Origin: an uncultured bacterium | GTDB lineage: Bacteria; Eisenbacteria; RBG-16-71-46; CAIMUX01 | Length of the DNA: 11,374 nt | NCBI GenBank assembly: GCA_946886185.1 | Contig: CAMPIC010000041.1 | Span: 1 to 11,374, forward strand | Direction of reading: 5' to 3' | Position numbers and translations under genes: made by a program | Notes under the pieces: model-generated | The model's input: the letters and a program-made list of their open reading frames with translations, nothing else | What the model was told of the DNA's origin: nothing | The model's database searches: none | Part shown: piece by piece, positions 1-6,039 of the stretch | Layout: the number at the start of each line of letters is the position of its first letter | Position numbering within the stretch: position 1 is the stretch's first letter

Positions 1-476
1 GGTCCGGACAGATCCCCGCCATCCGGACCTTCCAGCTCGACAGCGGCTCGATCGATGCCGACTCGTTCGGGGAACCAGGCGGGGCGGAGATCAACCGCTT
101 CGAGATTCCGCTCTCCCTGTATCCACACCTCGCGCTCTCCTATCTGCGGGCGCTCCGCGAAGTGAAAGTTCAGGAGCAGATCTATGAGCTCCTGGTGCAG
201 CAGTACGAGCAGTACAGGATCCAGGAGACGCGCGACACGGCCACCGTCTACGTGCTGGACGAGGCGCGGCCCGCGATCGACAAGGCGGGACCGATCCGCC
301 GCTGGATCGTTCTCGCCTCGACAGCCCTGGCGTTCGCGGCCAGCGTGACGGTCGCGGCCGGGTTGGAGCTGTTGCGCACCATGCGCAGGCGAGATCCGGA
401 GACCTTCGAGCGGATGCTCCGGCTGGCAAGCGAGCTCCGAGTCCGCTCCTGGCTCGAGCGGCTCGTCGCTTCATGA
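1..476 (+). CDS. Wzz/GumC-type polysaccharide chain-length determinant, C-terminal part
   Basis: The 5' end lies outside the window; 157 residues are visible from base 3, ending at TGA 474-476. The visible part is a mostly polar, helical stretch (about bases 130-250, with many Gln, Glu, Tyr and Arg), then a short segment with the pattern V-x-DEARPA...GPIRR (about 248-304), then one transmembrane helix (about 304-370) and a basic cytoplasmic tail. A periplasmic coiled coil followed by a proline-bearing linker and a final membrane helix is the usual C-terminus of Wzz/GumC-type polysaccharide co-polymerases in the inner membrane, which set polymer chain length. No tyrosine-kinase domain follows the helix, so this is the kinase-less form. 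The stop overlaps the next gene's start by 4 bases (ATGA), and the next genes are polymerase- and glycosyltransferase-like, which supports the role. The family call rests on architecture only. Confidence 0.75.
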   Translation, partial: SGQIPAIRTFQLDSGSIDADSFGEPGGAEINRFEIPLSLYPHLALSYLRALREVKVQEQIYELLVQQYEQYRIQETRDTATVYVLDEARPAIDKAGPIRRWIVLASTALAFAASVTVAAGLELLRTMRRRDPETFERMLRLASELRVRSWLERLVAS

Positions 477-1837
477 CCGTTCAGGCGGCGCCGCCGCTCC
501 CCGGATGGCGAGCTGCGCTTCCGCTGATCGCGCTCCTCGATCTGACCTTGATCGCGACGAGCGGATATTCGCCGTGGCTCCTGCTCGGAGCCGTCGCCGC
601 ATCGGTGGCAGGTCTGCTCTGGTCGGCTCCCGAGCGCGCTGTCGCGTTCGTGATCGCAGGGCTGCCCCTTCTCGATCCGCTCTATTGGGCGATGGGCCTG
701 AACGAGCTCCCGCTGCCGATTCCTCCGATCCTCTTGATCGTGCCCCTCGCGGTCATTGCATGGTCCGAGACGTGGCTGGAGCCGACTTCCGCGCGGCCCG
801 GCTGGTACTGGAAGGCGCTGCGCGACCCGGTAGTCCTCTTCACGCTCTTCCTGAACGGAGTGCTCTACGTCGGCCTCCGATCCACCTCCGCACCCGGATA
901 TGGCGGGGAAAAGGCGTTCTACTTCCTGATCGCAGTGGTGCTGCTGGTCGTGGCGGCCCGCGTCTTTCTGGATCGGGGAGCCGATCTGGCGAAACGCTTC
1001 CAGATCGGATTCAGCCTGCTGAGATGGATCGTGATTTGGGAGACCGCGATCGCGCTGTTCGCGATCTGGAACTACTTCTCGCACTACTATGAATTCGACG
1101 ACCGGCTGCGCGTGGCCGGCCTCAACACCATCTGGCTCGCCCGGCACATGGGGATGGGATTGCTCGCGCTCTGCGCGCTCCGCGCCGGGGGGCGAATCTC
1201 GCGCGTATGGACCTTCGCCATCGCCGCGCTCCTCGTGGTCGTCTTCTATCTCTCCGGCTCGCGTGGACCGCTCGCGGCTCTGGTGCCTTCGCTCGCGCTC
1301 TGGTGGATCCTCGATCCGCGGCGACGTGGGCATCTGCGCCTCTTCGTCGCGGTGACGGGTTCCCTGGTCGCCATCGCGGGCCTCCTCTGGTTCATCACTC
1401 TGGGAACGGTGCTCGAGGAAAGCCCCTTCGCGGGGCACGACGCTTCGAACCTCGCGCGGCTCCTCCTTTTGCAAGCGTCATTCCAGCACATCGGAACAGC
1501 CGGGTGGTGGGGGCATGGGACCGGAGCGTTCGGACCGCTCATCGGACTCGGCGATACCCGGATCTATCCGCACAACATCTTCCTGGAGATCTGGGTGGAG
1601 AACGGCCTGTTCGGGTTCGCGCTTTTCGTCGCGTTCCTCATCGCGGTGGCGCGGCGATGGAGAGCGGGAATGGTCTCTTCGGGCGCAGGGTCCGGCGAAG
1701 AAGGAAGGCAACGCGATCTGTTGATCCGCATCGCGGGCGTGCAGTGGTTCTTCGCGCTCGCCTGCGCGCAGTTCAGCGGCGACCTTCCTCAGAATCCCTG
1801 GGTCTGGTTCTGGGCGGCCGCGTTATTCGTATGGTGA
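473..1837 (+). CDS. O-antigen ligase/polymerase-like (WaaL/Wzy, Wzy_C) membrane protein
   Basis: This 454-residue protein is strongly hydrophobic over most of its length, with about ten to twelve predicted membrane segments. Two features point to the Wzy_C/O-antigen ligase family: a helix ending in S-G-S-R-G at residues 261-265, matching the usual (T/S)GSRG signature, and the sequence PHNIFLEIWVENGLFG from residue 366, matching the H-N-x-(F/Y)-L-x3-x-E-x-G-(L/I)-x-G signature. The longer hydrophilic stretch before that (about 310-365) fits the large periplasmic loop of the family. The enzyme would polymerise or ligate undecaprenyl-linked glycans at the periplasmic face of the inner membrane; sequence alone does not separate polymerase from ligase. 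The start ATG overlaps the upstream stop (ATGA) and has no clear Shine-Dalgarno, so translational coupling is likely. The stop overlaps the next gene by 7 bases. Confidence 0.85.
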   Translation: MTVQAAPPLPGWRAALPLIALLDLTLIATSGYSPWLLLGAVAASVAGLLWSAPERAVAFVIAGLPLLDPLYWAMGLNELPLPIPPILLIVPLAVIAWSETWLEPTSARPGWYWKALRDPVVLFTLFLNGVLYVGLRSTSAPGYGGEKAFYFLIAVVLLVVAARVFLDRGADLAKRFQIGFSLLRWIVIWETAIALFAIWNYFSHYYEFDDRLRVAGLNTIWLARHMGMGLLALCALRAGGRISRVWTFAIAALLVVVFYLSGSRGPLAALVPSLALWWILDPRRRGHLRLFVAVTGSLVAIAGLLWFITLGTVLEESPFAGHDASNLARLLLLQASFQHIGTAGWWGHGTGAFGPLIGLGDTRIYPHNIFLEIWVENGLFGFALFVAFLIAVARRWRAGMVSSGAGSGEEGRQRDLLIRIAGVQWFFALACAQFSGDLPQNPWVWFWAAALFVW

Positions 1838-3048
1838 GGACTGGTCGCGCGCCGATTCCGCTTCGCATCCTCTTCTACACCGGCATCGATCTCACGCTCG
1901 CCGAGGGGCATGCGACGCACGCGCGGCGGCTCGTGGATGCGTTCGAGAGCCGGGGGCATCGCGTGCGGTGTCTGGCCCTCACCCCGCGCGGACCGATCTC
2001 CTGGAGCGGCCCTCCGGACGGCATCCGCTCGATCGCCCGCCCGGAGATCCCGCGCCTCGGTCACTGGATCGCACAGCTGCGCGCAGGGCGAGCGCTCCTG
2101 GAGGAGACGCGCCGCTATCGCCCCGATCTCGTGCTCGCGCGGATGGAACCGATGACGGCGGCGCCGCTCGCGCTCCCGCGCAGCGTGCCGCTCTTCGTGG
2201 AGTCGAACGCTTCCACGCTCGGCCATGCGCGGCTGCGAGGAGACGCTGGGTTGAAGCAGCGCGTGGAGCAGACGCTCGAGCGCGCTCTCCTGCGACGAGC
2301 AGTCCGCGTGGGCGTCGCGGCCCCCGGGCTCGCCGATCTCCACCACGCGCGCCACGGCATCGATCGCGCGCGGATGCTCTTCGTGCCCAACGGCACGTAC
2401 CTCCCACCGTTCGAAGCGGCAGCCGCGCTGCGGGCGCGGCGCGGGCTGGGCTACGACGACTCCGATTTCGTGATCGGTTTCATCGGAAACCTCGCGCGCT
2501 GGCAGGGACTCGAGCTTCTGCTCGAGGCGATGGGCGAGAGCCGGCTCGCGCAGGTGCGCCTCTGGATCATGGGCGATGGAAACTTGCGCGACACGCTCGA
2601 CAGGAAGGTCGCGGAGCGCGGGCTGCAAGACCGGATCCGGCTGCTCGGACCGAGGCCGGAAGAAGAGGCCGCGATCCTCGCGCAGGCGACACAGATCCTG
2701 GTGGCGCCGTACGAGGAGGAGACGATGCGGGTGCGCTTCGGAAGCGGCGTTCCCACGATGAAAGCGCTCTTCGCGATGGCGTGCGACCGTCCCTTGCTGG
2801 CAGGCGCGACTCCTCTGATCGAATCGCTCGGAGCCGGAGAGGTGGTGGCGTCCGATCCGCGGTCTTGGACCGACGCTTTGGAGCGTTGGGCGGGGCGATG
2901 GCGGGAGTCAGGCGCCCCGCTCATCGGCTGGCCGTGGCCGGAGGGAGCAGGCCCGGGACGGCGCTATGTCGGGGCCGAGCGGACCTGGGATCAGACCGCG
3001 CGCGTCTGGGAGTCGGCGTTCTTCCTCACCGATTCGCGATCGCGATGA
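1831..3048 (+). CDS. GT4-type (GT-B fold) glycosyltransferase with an altered C-terminal motif
   Basis: The 405-residue product begins with a GT-B N-terminal domain: RILFYTG near residue 12, then an EGHATHARRLVDAF segment, the usual G-x-x-x-H-x-x-x-L acceptor-side pattern. The linker carries LFVPNGTYLPPF, matching the (V/I)PNG(V/T)D junction, and the C-terminal donor domain opens with VIGFIGNLARWQGLELLLEA (family G-x-(L/F)-x-x-x-K-G). RLLGP and a VAPY strand follow. This type of enzyme moves a sugar from a nucleotide-sugar donor during glycan assembly, usually at the cytoplasmic membrane. The usual P-x-K-x-x-E-x-M-A-x-G-x-P motif here reads PTMKALFAMACDRP, so Phe314 sits where the donor-binding Glu normally lies. 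ATG 1831 is chosen because it begins just before the upstream stop (7-base overlap) and leaves a normal N-terminus; the open frame upstream is antisense to nothing and lies inside the polymerase gene. The 3' end overlaps the minus-strand gene. Confidence 0.85.
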   Translation: MVRTGRAPIPLRILFYTGIDLTLAEGHATHARRLVDAFESRGHRVRCLALTPRGPISWSGPPDGIRSIARPEIPRLGHWIAQLRAGRALLEETRRYRPDLVLARMEPMTAAPLALPRSVPLFVESNASTLGHARLRGDAGLKQRVEQTLERALLRRAVRVGVAAPGLADLHHARHGIDRARMLFVPNGTYLPPFEAAAALRARRGLGYDDSDFVIGFIGNLARWQGLELLLEAMGESRLAQVRLWIMGDGNLRDTLDRKVAERGLQDRIRLLGPRPEEEAAILAQATQILVAPYEEETMRVRFGSGVPTMKALFAMACDRPLLAGATPLIESLGAGEVVASDPRSWTDALERWAGRWRESGAPLIGWPWPEGAGPGRRYVGAERTWDQTARVWESAFFLTDSRSR

Positions 3049-4384
3049 TGGAGAGCGCGAGCGCGGCCGCGCTCGTGAGCGGTCCGAGGTACCGGCTCAC
3101 CTTCTGCACGCGGATTTCCGGGACGCGCAGCTTCGTGCCCGGCTCGATGCGCACCGATCCGTCGACCTCGCGCACTTCCCCGTCGACTCGTGTGATCTCC
3201 CAACCACTGTCGCGCCCCAATTCGGTCGTGCCGCCCGCCATCAGCACGTACTCCTCCGCGCTGTAGCCGGGGAAATAGGGATACCGTCCCGGCGCGCGCA
3301 CCGCCCCCACCACGAATATCCAGCGCGCGCCCGCTTCGACCTCGATCCGATCACCCGCTTCCAGCGGGAAGGCGAGATCTTCCGCGTTCTCCAGATCGAG
3401 CTTGCGGATTTCTTCCCCAGGCCGCTCGATGGTGGCGGTCCCGCTCGCGAGACGACTCGCCCCTCCCGCGGTTTCGAGCAGCCATCCGAAGGTGTCCCCT
3501 TCCCTCCACTCGATTTCGATCGCGGGCTCCTCCGGCGGGCGGTTCCCGAACGCTCCTTCCACCGGATCGGGATTGCGATAGTTGCTCCGGCCGTTGATCG
3601 CGCCGCGAATCGAGACCGTCTCCTCCTGGGGAGCGACCTCGATCACCTGTCCCGGCGTCAAGACCGGGTTCGCTTCGAGATCCGCGCGGACCAGCCAGGG
3701 AAGGAGGTCCACTTCGCGCGGCGAGTCGGAGACCATCGGAGTCGATCGCGAAGCGGTGGCGGTTTCGGTCGGACCGGAGATCCGGATTCTCCGCACCGTC
3801 CCTCCGGGAGAGATTCCCCCCGCCGCGCGCAGCGCCATGGAAAGCCGATCGCCCACCATGCTCTCGTACACTCCCGGATTCGCCACCATGCCGGTGACGA
3901 GATTGCGGAATCGGCCCGGCTCGAGGAGCGTGAGCGTGACGCGCGCTCGCGGATAGAGTTTCGCCAACACCTCCGCGACCGCGTGCTCCGCGTCCTCCAG
4001 CGTCTCACCCGCGACCTCGATCGGTCCCACCTTCGGGATCACCAGCATTCCGTCGGGAGTGATTCCGAGAAGATGGCTCACCGGGGATTCGCCCCAAATC
4101 CCGACGTGGATGCGATCACCCGGGATGACGCGATAGAGCGAGCGATCGAGCGAGGTCTCCAACGACCAAGGAGGCGCGGAGTACCCAGGTCCGATCTGCG
4201 CTTCGTCGGCGCGATCCCCGTCGACCGAGCGGAGCAGGTCCTGCAGGGTAGCGCTGGTCTGGGCCCACGCTGGACTCAGCGCAATCCAGGGCGCGAGCAT
4301 TCCGATCAGGATCGATCGGATGGTGACGAATTGTCGTGGAGTGGTACCACGGCTCGTGAGACGAGCCGCCTCGGATTTCGGCAT
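3026..4384 (-). CDS. Wza-like polysaccharide export protein with SLBB domains
   Basis: Starting at ATG 4384 the protein has 452 residues. A signal peptide with an unusually long n-region ends in a hydrophobic run and a likely cleavage after APWIALSPAWA (residue 41), with no lipobox Cys, unlike classical Wza. A Poly_export domain follows at about 84-155 (YRVIPGDRIHVGIWGE, then PDGMLVIPKVG, a typical pattern). Two SLBB-like modules follow, at about 160-250 (MVANPGVY...LSMALRAAGG) and 345-425 (GDRIEVEAG...VVGAVRAPGRY). A hydrophobic helix (YLGPLTSAAALALSIIAIA, from 432) ends the protein, like the outer-membrane helix of Wza. It would form the outer-membrane exit channel for the polysaccharide. 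It faces the three upstream polysaccharide genes tail to tail rather than lying in their operon. A GTG at 4423 in frame would add 13 residues but spoils the signal peptide and sits in a hairpin. Confidence 0.87.
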   Translation of the reverse strand: MPKSEAARLTSRGTTPRQFVTIRSILIGMLAPWIALSPAWAQTSATLQDLLRSVDGDRADEAQIGPGYSAPPWSLETSLDRSLYRVIPGDRIHVGIWGESPVSHLLGITPDGMLVIPKVGPIEVAGETLEDAEHAVAEVLAKLYPRARVTLTLLEPGRFRNLVTGMVANPGVYESMVGDRLSMALRAAGGISPGGTVRRIRISGPTETATASRSTPMVSDSPREVDLLPWLVRADLEANPVLTPGQVIEVAPQEETVSIRGAINGRSNYRNPDPVEGAFGNRPPEEPAIEIEWREGDTFGWLLETAGGASRLASGTATIERPGEEIRKLDLENAEDLAFPLEAGDRIEVEAGARWIFVVGAVRAPGRYPYFPGYSAEEYVLMAGGTTELGRDSGWEITRVDGEVREVDGSVRIEPGTKLRVPEIRVQKVSRYLGPLTSAAALALSIIAIANR

Positions 4385-4393
4385 GGTTCGCCG

Positions 4394-4399
4394 AGCATA
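4394..4399 (-). promoter_or_regulatory. Candidate -10 element of the export-protein gene
   Basis: On the minus strand the hexamer TATGCT (4 of 6 to TATAAT) ends 9 bases before ATG 4384. No convincing -35 lies 16-18 bases upstream (TGGCCT at best) and no Shine-Dalgarno precedes the ATG. If used, transcription would begin 2-3 bases before the start codon. Only the pattern shared with two or three other genes in this window makes it worth listing. Confidence 0.3.
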
Positions 4400-4415
4400 A
4401 TCGATCCCAAGAGGG

Positions 4416-4444
4416 GAGGCCACCCTGGGGGAGAGGGTGGCCTC
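4416..4444. repeat. Perfect 11-bp hairpin upstream of the export-protein gene
   Basis: GAGGCCACCCT (4416-4426) and AGGGTGGCCTC (4434-4444) are exact reverse complements around a 7-base loop, giving a GC-rich stem. It lies 32 bases upstream of the export gene's ATG. There is no run of T after it on either strand, so it is not a textbook terminator. It could be a protein-binding operator or, if a transcript enters from further upstream, an attenuator or leader hairpin. A second, shorter inverted repeat lies just beyond it (ACCGGG 4450-4455 with CCCGGT 4466-4471), followed by three copies of GAATC (4475, 4480, 4494). Confidence 0.5.
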
Positions 4445-4553
4445 GGGAGACCGGGCTGGGCAAGACCCGGTGGGGAATCGAATCAGGGAAGTCGAATCGT
4501 CGTTTCTGGCTCTCCTTCTGCTATCCGGTTGGGCTGTGACCTGTATTCTTCTT

Positions 4554-4755
4554 CCGCATGTGCCGTTGGCAGCGCTGCGGTCTTGTGAGAGAGAGTCACA
4601 ACGCCCGTGCCAGTGCGGGTAAGTTCAAGCCAGACAGCGAATTGACGAGCCCGGCAGCAGGTCGCGATTGGGTCAATACCGTCCCGGCGGATCCCGCCGG
4701 GCTCGCAACGAGCTTCGGAACTGCTTGAGAGAACGCGGGTTGGAACGCCATGCGG
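4554..4755 (+). ncRNA. Candidate structured RNA (no known family recognised)
   Basis: The 450-base gap between the export gene and the lipoprotein gene holds no convincing ORF but many inverted repeats. CCGCATG (4554-4560) pairs exactly with CATGCGG (4749-4755) and would close a 200-base domain. Inside are GCAGCGCTGC (4569-4578, a palindrome), TTGTGA/TCACAA (4583-4588 with 4596-4601), ATTGAC/GTCAAT (4641-4646 with 4672-4677), CGAGCCCGGC/GCCGGGCTCG (4646-4655 with 4696-4705) and CCCGGCGG/CCGCCGGG (4683-4690 with 4694-4701). The last two compete for the same bases, and the third and fourth cross like a pseudoknot. A -10-like TATTCT (4544-4549) would place a start near 4556, at the edge of the outer pairing, but no -35 is seen. 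I compared it by memory with RNase P, tmRNA, 6S, SRP and the cobalamin and c-di-GMP riboswitches and found no match. The strand is a guess. Confidence 0.25.
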
Positions 4756-4795
4756 TGGACCGGCCCGATTGCGCGAAGAGACCTATACCCCTTCA

Positions 4796-4825
4796 TTGAC
4801 CGCGTGGCTTTTCTGCCCCTACGAT
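4796..4825 (+). promoter_or_regulatory. Sigma70-like promoter of the lipoprotein-barrel operon
   Basis: TTGACC (4796-4801, 5 of 6 to the -35 consensus) is followed after 18 bases by TACGAT (4820-4825, 4 of 6 to the -10). This is the best promoter in the window. A start of transcription 6-8 bases after the -10 falls at about 4832-4834, on or next to the GTG chosen for the next gene, so the mRNA would be leaderless or nearly so. The promoter excludes the longer ATG start at 4750. Confidence 0.6.
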
Positions 4826-4833
4826 GCGACCCC

Positions 4834-6039
4834 GTGACTGCGCATACGAATAGATCCCTTTGCCGGCTCGTCTGCTTCCTCCTCCTCTTGGCGGGGGGGA
4901 TCGCATGCGGTGAAGGAGAGACCGACCTGCTGAATCCCGGATCGGACCGCGACCAGGGAGCTCTTCCCGATACGATCGAAGGGATCGCTGCCAGCGCCGA
5001 TCGTTCGTTCCGACCGAGACTCCAGACCGGCGCCTTTCGCGCGCTCACCATCGCCGATGAGAACGGGCTCGTCTCGCACGCATACCTGCGTTTCGACTCG
5101 GATGCGCTGCCCGACACCGCCGGCATCCTCCTTGGCGAGCTGGGACTGCGGCTCGTTCGAGCGAGCGGGGGCCCGTTCCGGATCCAGGCTCACGAGATCG
5201 CCGCTTCGGCTCCTGCGTGGACCGAAGAGGAGCTCCCCGTGGAGCCGCTTCCGCTCGATCCTCCGTTCTTCGCGACCGATGGCACGATCGCGCCCGCCGA
5301 AGGGGAGACCCTGATCGTGGCCGAGGCCGTGCGCATTCCGGCCGAGATCCTGAAACGATGGAAGATCGATCCGGCGAGCAATCGCGGGCTCGCGCTCACC
5401 CTGGTTTCGGATCGTCCCGGAGTCTTGCGCGCTCTTTCCAAAGAAGCGGACGACGACACCACGACGGCCGATCCGAGCCTCGAGATCCTTCGCGAGGATG
5501 CGGTGAGCGTGGTGATCGCGCCCAGCGATGATGCGTACCGTCTCGTCGATTCGAACCCGCCCGCGACCGGCGCAGAGCCGGCGTTGCAGATTGGGCAGAC
5601 CGTTCCGCATGAGACGCTCCTCCGATTCGACCTTCCCGCGGAAGTGATCGAGAGAGGCACCGTCATCCATCGCGCGGAAATCCTCCTACGAACCGTTCCC
5701 GGTTCGATCGCGGAGGGAGACAGCTTCGTCGTCGGGATCTACCGCAACGAGAGCGCCTGGCAGGAGGCGGCGGAACCGGACACGGTGGCGAGAGAAGCGC
5801 TCGCGATCGACATCGCCATCGTGAAGTCGGACGTCGATTCGTTGCTCTTCGATCTCGGACCCGCCGTGCAGCGTTGGGTCGACGGCGAGCCCAACGATGG
5901 GATCACTCTGCGCATTCTCGACACCGGACTCGCTTCCTCCGCCGGCGCGGTCGCCTCGCGCGAGGCGGAAGCGGCGTCGCAACCGCGGCTTCGCATCGTC
6001 TACTCGCCTCCTCCCGAACCGCGTTGGGAGAGCCGATGA
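4834..6039 (+). CDS. Lipoprotein with two DNRLRE-like domains
   Basis: The product has 401 residues from GTG 4834. Its signal sequence (RSLCRLVCFLLLLAGGIAC) ends in a lipobox-like G-I-A-C at Cys25, so it is probably lipid-anchored. Two similar halves follow. The first has HAYLRFD at 82-88 and ends DPSLEI near 213-218. The second has ETLLRFDLP at 261-269, then VQRWVDGEPNDGITLRI at 345-361 and SREA...SQPRLRIVY at 375-390. The LRFD strand, an aWxE-like segment (ESAWQEAAE near 306), V-x-x-W-x-x-G-x-x-N-x-G-(I/L)-x-L and the closing P-x-L-x-(I/V)-x-Y are the hallmarks of DNRLRE domains, beta-sandwich modules of secreted surface proteins often found with carbohydrate-active enzymes. The catalytic or binding role is unknown. 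GTG 4834 is chosen over ATG 4750 because of the signal peptide and the promoter at 4796-4825. It shares an operon with the barrel gene (4-base overlap). Confidence 0.7.
   Translation: MTAHTNRSLCRLVCFLLLLAGGIACGEGETDLLNPGSDRDQGALPDTIEGIAASADRSFRPRLQTGAFRALTIADENGLVSHAYLRFDSDALPDTAGILLGELGLRLVRASGGPFRIQAHEIAASAPAWTEEELPVEPLPLDPPFFATDGTIAPAEGETLIVAEAVRIPAEILKRWKIDPASNRGLALTLVSDRPGVLRALSKEADDDTTTADPSLEILREDAVSVVIAPSDDAYRLVDSNPPATGAEPALQIGQTVPHETLLRFDLPAEVIERGTVIHRAEILLRTVPGSIAEGDSFVVGIYRNESAWQEAAEPDTVAREALAIDIAIVKSDVDSLLFDLGPAVQRWVDGEPNDGITLRILDTGLASSAGAVASREAEAASQPRLRIVYSPPPEPRWESR

Noticed and set aside
248..1474. A 408-codon open frame on the minus strand opposite the polymerase gene
   Set aside because: Its composition is overloaded with Arg, Glu, Gln and His, as expected of antisense to a hydrophobic membrane gene. 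It has no recognisable motif, and the plus-strand gene is well supported.
3034..3045. GCGATCGC resembling the cyanobacterial HIP1 palindrome
   Set aside because: The octamer also occurs at 1046 and 8088, but GATC is common everywhere in this window and the genes do not look cyanobacterial.
4385..4423. GTG 4423 as the start of the export-protein gene
   Set aside because: It would put 13 polar residues before an already long signal-peptide n-region and begin inside a perfect hairpin; ATG 4384 gives a better N-terminus.
2966..4588. A 540-codon plus-strand open frame opposite the export-protein gene
   Set aside because: It is Arg/Asp/His-rich and low-complexity, and lies wholly opposite a gene with clear Poly_export and SLBB motifs.
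4440..4640. tRNA-like or riboswitch-like fragments (TTCAAGCC, GAATCGAATC, GCCAGTG)
   Set aside because: No cloverleaf can be drawn around the T-loop-like pieces, and the conserved cores of the cobalamin and c-di-GMP riboswitches are absent.
4750..4833. ATG 4750 as the start of the DNRLRE lipoprotein gene
   Set aside because: A good promoter (4796-4825) lies downstream of it, and the extra 28 residues precede and spoil a complete lipoprotein signal peptide.
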